Source: Alistipes senegalensis
GTDB lineage: Bacteria > Bacteroidota > Bacteroidia > Bacteroidales > Rikenellaceae
DNA length: 36,137 nt
Reading direction: 5' to 3'
Assembly: GCA_023665825.1 (NCBI GenBank)
Contig: JAMPDE010000001.1
Location: 126,337-162,473 of the forward strand
Part shown: piece by piece, positions 8,122-14,929 of the stretch
How positions within the stretch are numbered: position 1 is the first letter of the stretch
How the letters are laid out: every line of letters starts with the position of its first letter
The notes under the pieces: model-generated
The model's database searches: none
Told to the model about the DNA's origin: nothing
The model's input: the letters and a program-made list of their open reading frames with translations, nothing else
Translations under genes and position numbers: made by a program

Positions 8122-8128
8122 TATCTTG
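8122..8128 (+). promoter_or_regulatory. candidate -7 box of the GH3 gene
   Basis: TATCTTG, one base short of the consensus, lies 23 bp before the ATG at 8152. It is about 30 bp from the divergent tig -7 box, so the two promoters share a very short control region. Confidence 0.4.
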
Positions 8129-8151
8129 TAGCTCCAAAACCGAATCCGACC

Positions 8152-10371
8152 ATGAAACGAATCTTGCTGACCGCCGTGCTGGGGCTGCTGGCGACCGCCG
8201 CTGCCGCCCAGTCCGAACCCTACAAGAATCCGGCGCTGGCCCCCGAAGTGCGGGCCGAAGACCTGCTGAACCGCCTGACGCTCGACGAGAAAATCGGGCT
8301 GATGAAAGACGTCTCGCTGCCCGTCGAACGCTTGGGCATCCCCGCCTACAACTGGTGGAGCGAGGCCCTGCACGGCGTGGGGCGCGCAGGACTGGCGACC
8401 GTCTTCCCGCAGTCCATCGGCATGGCCGCCTCGTTCGACGACGAGCTGGTGCGCCGCGCATTCGACGCCGTGAGCGACGAAGCCCGCGCGAAATTCCACG
8501 AGGCACGGCGCAACGACGCCCACAAACGCTACTGGGGACTGACTTTCTGGACGCCCAACATCAACATCTTCCGCGACCCGCGCTGGGGACGCGGGCAGGA
8601 GACCTACGGCGAAGACCCCTACCTGACGACCCGCATGGGGCTGGCCGTCGTACGCGGATTGCAGGGGCCCGACACGGCGCGGTTCGGCAAGCTCCACGCC
8701 TGTGCCAAGCACTTCGCCGTGCATTCGGGGCCGGAATGGAACCGGCATTCGTTCGACGCCCGAGAGGTCGACGCCCGCGATTTGTGGGAGACCTACCTGC
8801 CCGCATTCAAGGCGCTGGTGCAGGAGGGCAATGTACAAGAAGTAATGTGCGCCTACAACCGCTACGAGGGCGAACCCTGCTGCGGCAGCAACCGCCTGCT
8901 GCACACGATCCTGCGCGAATTGTGGGGCTATCGGGGCATCGTGGTGAGCGACTGCGGCGCGATAGACGATTTTTATAAAGAAGGTCATCACGAAACGCAC
9001 CGCGACGCGGCGCATGCGTCGGCCGATGCCGTGCTGACCGGCACCGACGTCGAGTGTGGCAAGAACTACGTGAATCTGGGCCTTGCGGTCGAGCAGGGGC
9101 TCATCACCGAAGAACAAATCGACGTCAGCGTGCGCCGGCTGCTACGGGCCCGTTTCGCGCTGGGCGAACTGGACGACGACAGCGCGGTGGCATGGAGCCG
9201 CCTGACGCCCGAAGTCATCGACTGCCCCGAACACCGTGCGCTGGCCTTGCGCATGGCGCGCGAAACGATGGTGCTGCTACAGAACCGCAACGGCATCCTG
9301 CCGCTCCGCCGCGAAGATGCCGCCCGCATCGTCGTCATGGGGCCCAATGCGGCCGATTCGGTGATGCAATGGGGCAACTACAACGGTTTTCCGTCGCACA
9401 CCGCGACGGTGCTCGAAGCCATCCGCGCCAAGTTGGGCGACGAGATGCGCTACGTGGCCGGTTGCGGGCTGATCGACGACCGGATTCCCGACGTGCCGTC
9501 CGAGCAGACGCGTCTGCTGCGGGGCAAAAAAGTCCGCCACCACGCGATGACCGTCGTCGAAGCGGTCGAGGCGGCGGGCGATGCGGAATATGTCATCTTC
9601 GTGGGCGGCGTTTCGCCGGCCATCGAGGGCGAGGAGATGAAAGTGGACTATCCGGGCTTCCGGCGCGGCGACCGCACGGACATCGAACTTCCGGCCGTGC
9701 AGCGCGACCTGCTGACTGCCCTGCACCGCGCGGGCAAACGCATCGTCTACGTCAATTGTTCGGGCTCGGCGGTGGCGCTGGAACCCGAAACGCAGACCTG
9801 CGAAGCGATTCTGCAAGCATGGTATCCGGGACAGGCGGGCGGCACGGCGGTGGCCGACGTGCTGTTCGGCGACTACAACCCCGCAGGACGCCTGCCCGTG
9901 ACCTTTTATAAGAATCTGGCGCAGCTGCCCGACTTCGAGAATTACAGCATGCGCGGGCGCACCTACCGCTATTTCCGCGACGAACCGCTCTTTCCGTTCG
10001 GTTACGGGTTGAGCTACACGACGTTCGCCTACGGCAAGGCGAAACTCTCGTCGCGCCGTATCGGGGCGAGCGAAAGCGTGCGGCTGACCGTCGACCTGCG
10101 GAACATCGGGCCGCGCGACGGCGAGGAGGTCGTACAGATTTATATCCGCCGCGATGACGACACCGACGGCCCCACGAAAAGCCTGCGGGCGTTCCGCCGC
10201 GTGGCGGTCGGAGCGGGCGAACGGACGAAAGTAACGTTCGAGCTCGACGCGGCGGCATTCGAGACCTTCGATCCCGCGACTGCGACGATACGCACCCTTG
10301 CGGGCGACTACACGATCTATTACGGCGGCTCGTCGGCGACCGAACGGACGCTGAAAATACGGCTGCTTTAA
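8152..10371 (+). CDS. secreted GH3 glycoside hydrolase, beta-xylosidase-type
   Basis: This 739-residue family 3 glycosidase removes terminal sugars from the non-reducing end of beta-linked oligosaccharides by a retaining mechanism. A Sec signal peptide (MKRILLTAVLGLLATAAAAQ) sends it to the periplasm or surface. The N-terminal barrel has YNWWSEALHGV (66-76), ETYGEDPYL (150-158), KHF (186-188) and VVSDCGAI, where D267 is the expected nucleophile. The second domain starts near 380, and a fibronectin-III-like domain closes the protein (about 640-735). The WWSEALHG and CAKHFAVHSG motifs are those of the plant/bacterial xylan beta-xylosidase branch; activity on arabinosides or glucosides cannot be excluded. 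No PA14 insert is present. It likely forms an operon with the next gene (15-bp gap). Confidence 0.92.
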   Translation: MKRILLTAVLGLLATAAAAQSEPYKNPALAPEVRAEDLLNRLTLDEKIGLMKDVSLPVERLGIPAYNWWSEALHGVGRAGLATVFPQSIGMAASFDDELVRRAFDAVSDEARAKFHEARRNDAHKRYWGLTFWTPNINIFRDPRWGRGQETYGEDPYLTTRMGLAVVRGLQGPDTARFGKLHACAKHFAVHSGPEWNRHSFDAREVDARDLWETYLPAFKALVQEGNVQEVMCAYNRYEGEPCCGSNRLLHTILRELWGYRGIVVSDCGAIDDFYKEGHHETHRDAAHASADAVLTGTDVECGKNYVNLGLAVEQGLITEEQIDVSVRRLLRARFALGELDDDSAVAWSRLTPEVIDCPEHRALALRMARETMVLLQNRNGILPLRREDAARIVVMGPNAADSVMQWGNYNGFPSHTATVLEAIRAKLGDEMRYVAGCGLIDDRIPDVPSEQTRLLRGKKVRHHAMTVVEAVEAAGDAEYVIFVGGVSPAIEGEEMKVDYPGFRRGDRTDIELPAVQRDLLTALHRAGKRIVYVNCSGSAVALEPETQTCEAILQAWYPGQAGGTAVADVLFGDYNPAGRLPVTFYKNLAQLPDFENYSMRGRTYRYFRDEPLFPFGYGLSYTTFAYGKAKLSSRRIGASESVRLTVDLRNIGPRDGEEVVQIYIRRDDDTDGPTKSLRAFRRVAVGAGERTKVTFELDAAAFETFDPATATIRTLAGDYTIYYGGSSATERTLKIRLL

Positions 10372-10386
10372 TAAAGACCTTTTTCC

Positions 10387-10962
10387 ATGAAAAAATTATC
10401 CTTGCTTTTCGTCTTATTGTGTGTGCTGACGACCGTTTCGGCCCAGCAACGCGAGGTTCGGGCCATCGAGGTGGAATTGGGCGTCGGCTTGACTTCCGGT
10501 GCCGCCCGGTTACAGGATGTCGGATTCGACAAAAACCGAACCGGCGAAACGGGATTCATCGAAATCCGGTATAACTGGAAGCGGCTGCCGATAGATGTCG
10601 GATTTCATATAGGCGGCACGATTTTCGGCCGCGAGATGCGGGAATCGGGTGAAAAACTGAACTTTTCGTCGGGCAATTTCATGCTGACGTCCGATTACAA
10701 CTACCGCCGGGATTCCAACTGCTCGCTATTCGCCGGATTAGGCATAGGAATGGCGACATTCGGAAACTCTGCCGAGCTGGAATACGTCGGCGACGGCGGG
10801 TATACGGACAACGGTTCGAGCGGGTCGTTCTGCGTCATGCCGCGCGTCGGGGTCGAACTGTTCCACCGGCTGCGCCTGACGTGCGCATACGTCATCGAGG
10901 AACAGGCCAACCGCCATTTCAGCCTCACGCTCGGCATCGCGATAGGCGGAGGACGCAAATAA
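10387..10962 (+). CDS. small outer-membrane beta-barrel-like protein, function unknown
   Basis: The 191-residue protein begins with a clear signal peptide (MKKLSLLFVLLCVLTTVSAQ). The mature part consists of alternating hydrophobic/polar strands with repeated glycines (VELGVGLTSGAARL, IDVGFHIGGTIFG, FAGLGIGMATFG, LTLGIAIGGG). This suggests an eight-strand barrel of the OMP beta-barrel type. I recognise no specific family. The two cysteines (mature region, SNCSLF and SFCVM) could form a disulfide. It starts 15 bp after the GH3 stop and precedes a terminator, so the two genes probably share a transcript. A role alongside the secreted glycosidase is only inference. Confidence 0.7.
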   Translation: MKKLSLLFVLLCVLTTVSAQQREVRAIEVELGVGLTSGAARLQDVGFDKNRTGETGFIEIRYNWKRLPIDVGFHIGGTIFGREMRESGEKLNFSSGNFMLTSDYNYRRDSNCSLFAGLGIGMATFGNSAELEYVGDGGYTDNGSSGSFCVMPRVGVELFHRLRLTCAYVIEEQANRHFSLTLGIAIGGGRK

Positions 10963-10972
10963 CACGCGAGAA

Positions 10973-11014
10973 GGCCCTCTTTCGCCGCCGAACGGCGCAT
11001 CGAGGGCCCCTTTT
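10973..11014 (+). terminator. terminator of the GH3 unit
   Basis: GGCCCTC (10973-10979) pairs with GAGGGCC (11002-11008), with an inner GCCG/CGGC stem, followed by CC and TTTT. It lies 10 bp after the stop of the beta-barrel gene. Confidence 0.7.
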
Positions 11015-11074
11015 GCGTCGGGCGGTTTCTCGTCGCACCCGCACCGCACATGGGATATTGCTTGTATATGCCAC

Positions 11075-12145
11075 TTAATAAAGCTGTTGCCGGACGGACT
11101 CTTCGTGAATGGCCTGCAACAGCCGGCGCATGAAATCGCCGTCCATACCCGCCGCTTCGGCCTGCCGGATGCGGCGTGCCAGCAGTTCCTCGTAACGGGC
11201 CGTCTGCAACACCGCTATGGCGTGCTCCTTTTTATAACGCCCGATGTCGCGCGAAACGGCCATGCGCCGAGCCAGCAAGTCCAGCAGCTCGTCGTCGAGC
11301 CGGTCGATTTCCGCACGCAAAGCCGCCAGCCCGTCGGTGGTCGCAGACGCTTTGCGAATGACCAGCCGGCCGCAGATTTCGGCCAGCGATTCGGGCGTTA
11401 GTTGTTGCGCGCCGTCGCTCCACGCCTCGTCGGGGGAGCAATGCGCCTCGACCAGCAGGCCGTCGAACCCCAAATCCATCGCCTGCTGGGCCAGCGTCGC
11501 TACCACGTCGCGACGGCCGCCGAGATGGCTCGGGTCGCAAAAGAGCGGCAGCTCCGGCATCCGGCGGTGCAATTCGATAGGCACGCTCCACATCGGCACG
11601 TTGCGGTAGAGACTCTTCTCGGCCGACGTGAAGCCGCGATGCACGGCTCCCAAGCGGCGTACACCGGCATTGCGGAGCCGTTCAATGGCGCCGATCCACA
11701 ATTCGAGGTCGGGGCTCACCGGATTTTTCACCAAGACGGGAATGTCCACTCCCGACCGTGCTATGAATTCCCGCAATGCGTCGGCGATTTCCTGCACGGC
11801 GAACGGATTGGCCGACGTGCGGGCCCCGATCCACAGCAGGTCGATACCACCCTGCACAGCCGCCGCGACATGCTCGCGCGTGGCGACTTCGGTCGCGACG
11901 TACATGCCCGTTTCGCGCTTCACGCGCCGCAGCCACGCGAGCCCTTCGGCCCCGACCCCCTCGAAACCGCCCGGTTTGGTGCGGGGTTTCCACAATCCGG
12001 CGCGGAACACGCGGAACCCGGCGGCAGCCAGCCGACGGGCCGTTTCGAGCGTCTGCGCTTCGGTTTCGGCACTGCACGGCCCGGCGATAATCACCGGACG
12101 ACGCACATCGATATCGTGAAAAAACATGGAGGCCGAATTTTTCAT
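11075..12145 (-). CDS. bifunctional DAHP synthase / chorismate mutase (type II)
   Basis: This 356-residue fusion catalyses two steps of aromatic amino acid synthesis: condensation of phosphoenolpyruvate with erythrose-4-P, and chorismate to prephenate. The N-terminal DAHP synthase (KDO8P-synthase-like, about 10-260) shows IIAGPCSAET, AGLWKPRTKPGGFEGVG, IGARTSANPF, LVKNPVSPD and FCDPSHLGG. The C-terminal AroQ domain (about 265-356) has LRAEIDRLDDELLDLLARRM and IGRYKKEHAI. Such fusions are usual in Bacteroidota, where the mutase domain can confer feedback control by prephenate. I chose the ATG at 12145 (MKNSASMFF). The TTG three codons upstream lies in the -7 box, so the mRNA is likely leaderless or nearly so. 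Confidence 0.94.
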   Translation of the reverse strand: MKNSASMFFHDIDVRRPVIIAGPCSAETEAQTLETARRLAAAGFRVFRAGLWKPRTKPGGFEGVGAEGLAWLRRVKRETGMYVATEVATREHVAAAVQGGIDLLWIGARTSANPFAVQEIADALREFIARSGVDIPVLVKNPVSPDLELWIGAIERLRNAGVRRLGAVHRGFTSAEKSLYRNVPMWSVPIELHRRMPELPLFCDPSHLGGRRDVVATLAQQAMDLGFDGLLVEAHCSPDEAWSDGAQQLTPESLAEICGRLVIRKASATTDGLAALRAEIDRLDDELLDLLARRMAVSRDIGRYKKEHAIAVLQTARYEELLARRIRQAEAAGMDGDFMRRLLQAIHEESVRQQLY

Positions 12146-12151
12146 GGTCTG

Positions 12152-12159
12152 CAAAAATA
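12152..12159 (-). promoter_or_regulatory. promoter -7 box of the DAHP synthase/chorismate mutase gene
   Basis: TATTTTTG on the minus strand fits TAnnTTTG exactly. It ends only 6 bp before the ATG at 12145, which predicts a transcript with essentially no 5' leader. Confidence 0.7.
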
Positions 12160-12205
12160 CGAAAAAAATCCGCTCGTTTTTTCCGAATTATTCGCGAGTT
12201 TTTCC

Positions 12206-12213
12206 TACCTTTG
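12206..12213 (+). promoter_or_regulatory. promoter -7 box of mreB
   Basis: TACCTTTG fits the consensus and lies 114 bp before the mreB ATG, predicting a leader of about 105-110 nt. The divergent DAHP synthase promoter is 47 bp away. No ORF or clear hairpin is visible in the leader. Confidence 0.65.
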
Positions 12214-12327
12214 TTCGGGAATATCGCACGTATCCCGCGTCCGAAAGTCAAATTCCTGACAGCAAGCGCGTTGGATAGGTCGTATCCGTTTTTTACTTAC
12301 CGTCATTTTTGCTGCCGAAAACGCACT

Positions 12328-13347
12328 ATGGGACTTTTTTCTCTGACCGAAGAGCTGGCCATCGACTTGGGAACGGCCAACACGCTGATCATCTATAACG
12401 GGAAGGTCGTCGTCGACGAACCTTCGATCGTCGCGCTCGACGTCCACTCGGGCAAACTGAAAGCCATCGGTCAGGTGGCCCGCCAGATGCACGAAAAAAC
12501 CAATCCGAACATCAAGACCATCCGCCCGCTCAAAGACGGCGTGATCGCCGACTTCACGGCGACCGAAATGATGCTGCGCGGCATGATTCAGAAGGTCAAG
12601 GTTTCGGGCAAGCTCTTCGCGCCGTCGCTGCGCATGGTCATCTGCATCCCGTCGGGTTCGACCAACGTCGAAATCCGCGCCGTGCGCGACTCGGCCGAAC
12701 ACGCCGGCGGCCGCGAGGTCTGCATGATCTACGAACCGATGGCGGCCGCGCTGGGTGCGGGGCTCGACGTCGAAGCGCCCGAAGGCAACATGGTCATCGA
12801 CATCGGCGGCGGTACGTCGGAAATCGCCTGCATCTCGCTGGGCGGCATCGTCTGCTCGGAGAGTATCAACGTGGCGGGCGACGTCTTCACGAACGACATC
12901 CAGACCTACGTGCGCCAGCAGCACAACATCCGCATCGGCGAACGCACGGCCGAAGCCATCAAGTGCGCCATCGGCGCGGCGACCAACGATTTGGAGGAGG
13001 AACCCGAAGATTTCGTCGTGACGGGCCCCAACATGCTGACCGCCCTGCCGCAGACCGTATCGCTGTCGTACAGCGAAATCGCCTATGCGCTCGAAAAGTC
13101 GCTGGCCAAAATCGACATGGCGCTGATGAAGGTGCTGGAATCCATGCCGCCCGAGCTCTACACCGATATCGTGAAGAACGGCATCTACTTGGCGGGCGGC
13201 GGCGCGCTGCTCAAAGGGCTCGACCGCCGGCTGAACGAGAAAACGGGCCTGCCGTTCCACATCGCCGAAGATCCGCTGCGCGCCGTCGCACGCGGTACGG
13301 GCATCGCGCTGAAAAACATCAACCGTTTCTCGTTCCTGATGAAATAA
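12328..13347 (+). CDS. mreB: rod shape-determining protein MreB
   Basis: MreB is the bacterial actin homologue that polymerises on the inner membrane and positions the elongasome. The 339-residue protein starts at the ATG at 12328 (MGLFSLTEELAIDLGTANT). The frame is open 117 bp further upstream, but that part lies in the leader and is not MreB-like. Phosphate-1 motif DLGTANTLI, the segment PSGSTNVEIRAVRDSAEHAG, YEPMAAALGAGL and the phosphate-2 motif DIGGGTSEIA are all present. It is the first gene of the rod cluster. A hairpin with a short T-run follows its stop immediately, so mreB may be transcribed in excess over the genes downstream. Confidence 0.97.
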   Translation: MGLFSLTEELAIDLGTANTLIIYNGKVVVDEPSIVALDVHSGKLKAIGQVARQMHEKTNPNIKTIRPLKDGVIADFTATEMMLRGMIQKVKVSGKLFAPSLRMVICIPSGSTNVEIRAVRDSAEHAGGREVCMIYEPMAAALGAGLDVEAPEGNMVIDIGGGTSEIACISLGGIVCSESINVAGDVFTNDIQTYVRQQHNIRIGERTAEAIKCAIGAATNDLEEEPEDFVVTGPNMLTALPQTVSLSYSEIAYALEKSLAKIDMALMKVLESMPPELYTDIVKNGIYLAGGGALLKGLDRRLNEKTGLPFHIAEDPLRAVARGTGIALKNINRFSFLMK

Positions 13348-13348
13348 C

Positions 13349-13369
13349 CCCGTTTAAGAAACGGGTTTT
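13349..13369 (+). terminator. terminator-like hairpin between mreB and mreC
   Basis: CCCGTTT (13349-13355) and AAACGGG (13359-13365) form a 7-bp stem with a 3-nt loop, followed by TTTT. It starts two bases after the mreB stop codon. Because the rest of the rod operon follows with no obvious -7 box, it may act as a partial terminator or an mRNA 3'-end stabiliser. Confidence 0.6.
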
Positions 13370-13373
13370 AGGC

Positions 13374-13459
13374 GCGACCGAATGTCGGTCGGTTTCCGCT
13401 GGTAACGGTCGCTACTACCGAGATTAAAAATGAAGCGACGCCATGCGTCGCATGAATAA
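13374..13459 (+). promoter_or_regulatory. structured leader upstream of mreC with alternative stems and a 9-codon ORF
   Basis: CGACCGA/TCGGTCG (13375-13381 and 13385-13391) forms one hairpin. The same left arm, as GCGACCG (13374-13380), can instead pair with CGGTCGC (13406-13412). A third hairpin, GCGACGC/GCGTCGC with loop CAT (13435-13441 and 13445-13451), lies inside a 9-codon ORF (13430-13459, MKRRHASHE) that ends 29 bp before mreC. No -7 box is apparent. Regulation by attenuation is inference. Confidence 0.4.
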
Positions 13460-13488
13460 TCCCGCTCGGCAAAAGGTGTAAAAAAGAG

Positions 13489-14400
13489 GTGTACAAGCTG
13501 ATCGAGTTCATACGGAGCATCTACGTCGTGGTGCTCTTCGTCGCGATAGAGGCGATCGCTATCGGGCATTACGCCCGTTCGACGCATTACGCCCGCGCCC
13601 GGCTGCTGGCCAAAGCGACGCAGGTCGTCGGTGCGGGCCACGATGCGCTGGCCGGTATCCGCAGTTACTTCCGGTTGGAGCGCGAAAACCGCGACCTGCT
13701 CGAATACACCGCCCGTCTGCAAGAACGCCTCTCCGCCTACGAAACCGCCGCCAAAGCCGACCTGCCGCTGCCGACAGCCGCAGTGCCCCCGACGTCCGAT
13801 TCGCTCGCACCCGTCGCATCCGAAATCCCCGAAGCGATCCGACGCGTTCTGCAAGATCCGCAATACCGTACACTGACGGCCTCCATCGTTTCGAGCACGA
13901 TCAACAAACCCGAAAACTTCCTCGTGCTCAATCGCGGCACGCGCGACGGCGTGAAACGCGAAATGGCCGTGATTTCGTCCAACGGCGCCATCGTCGGATA
14001 CGTCGTCCACTGCACGAAAGGGTACGCCATCGCACTCTCGGTGTTGAGCAGTTCGTTCCGCACGAGCGGCATGTTGAGCGGCTCGACCTATCGCGGCTCG
14101 ATCTACTGGGACGGGGCCGACCCCCATACGGTGCTGATGGGCGACCTGTCGAAATACGCCGACCCGCAACCCGGACGCGAAATCGAAACCAACGGCTCGC
14201 TCTTCTTCCCCGACGGCGTGAAAATCGGCCGTATCCTCGACGCAGAGCTCGACGAAACGGGCACGACCTACACCGCACGGGTCGAACTGGACGCCTGCCT
14301 GTCGGGGCTTTCGCACGTGATTCTGGTCGAAAACCGCGATCTGGACGAAATCCACAGCCTGATGCAAAGCGACAGTATCAACCGCTATATCCGACACTGA
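13489..14400 (+). CDS. mreC: rod shape-determining protein MreC
   Basis: MreC links MreB filaments to the periplasmic elongasome and activates PBP2. The 303-residue protein has the usual layout. A single N-terminal membrane helix (about residues 8-27) is followed by a coiled-coil stretch (RLERENRDLLEYTARLQERLSAYET) and a periplasmic beta-rich domain (about 120-295). The latter includes FLVLNRGTRDGVKREMAVISSNGAIVG. The start is a GTG at 13489; no in-frame ATG lies between it and the upstream stop, and this start places the membrane helix correctly. Seven bases separate it from mreD. Confidence 0.93.
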   Translation: MYKLIEFIRSIYVVVLFVAIEAIAIGHYARSTHYARARLLAKATQVVGAGHDALAGIRSYFRLERENRDLLEYTARLQERLSAYETAAKADLPLPTAAVPPTSDSLAPVASEIPEAIRRVLQDPQYRTLTASIVSSTINKPENFLVLNRGTRDGVKREMAVISSNGAIVGYVVHCTKGYAIALSVLSSSFRTSGMLSGSTYRGSIYWDGADPHTVLMGDLSKYADPQPGREIETNGSLFFPDGVKIGRILDAELDETGTTYTARVELDACLSGLSHVILVENRDLDEIHSLMQSDSINRYIRH

Positions 14401-14407
14401 CACGCCC

Positions 14408-14929
14408 ATGTACCGCACATTCCCCTACATAACGCTTTTCGCAGCGACGGTTCTCGTGCAGGTGTTTCTGTTCGACAACCTCTCGATCAGCATCTATTTC
14501 GCGCCGATGATCTACTTGGCGTACCTGCTGCTGCTGCCGATCGACACCTCGCACATCGGCCTGCTCGCCGCCGGACTGTGCACGGGCTGGCTGATGGACT
14601 ATACGATGGGCACCGACGGGCTGAACGTCATCTCGACGCTGCCCGTAGCGTTCCTGCGGCCTTGGATCATCGAAGCCGTCTACAGCCGCGAAGACCCGCA
14701 CGAAGGGGGTATCCCTTCGGCAGCACGGTTCGGTCGGGGCAAATTCTTCCGTTATCTCGTCGTGTGCGTGCTGCTGCACCACCTGATTTTCTTTTCGTTC
14801 GAGGCGCTTTCGTGGGTGCATCTCGACCGCACGCTGCTGCGCATCGTCATCAGCAGTGCGTCGTCGGTCTGCTTCCTCTGGATTACCGCCCGATTATTCA
14901 CCCTTAAACTCACCACGCGCATCGGATGA
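14408..14929 (+). CDS. mreD: rod shape-determining protein MreD
   Basis: MreD is a small integral membrane partner of MreC and RodA/PBP2. The 173-residue protein is very hydrophobic, with about five predicted membrane segments. The first begins near residue 6 (ITLFAATVLVQVFLFDNL) and the last lies near 150 (IVISSASSVCFLWITARLF). MreD sequences are poorly conserved; position, length and topology support the call. Its TGA overlaps the ATG of the next gene (ATGA), indicating translational coupling. Confidence 0.88.
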   Translation: MYRTFPYITLFAATVLVQVFLFDNLSISIYFAPMIYLAYLLLLPIDTSHIGLLAAGLCTGWLMDYTMGTDGLNVISTLPVAFLRPWIIEAVYSREDPHEGGIPSAARFGRGKFFRYLVVCVLLHHLIFFSFEALSWVHLDRTLLRIVISSASSVCFLWITARLFTLKLTTRIG

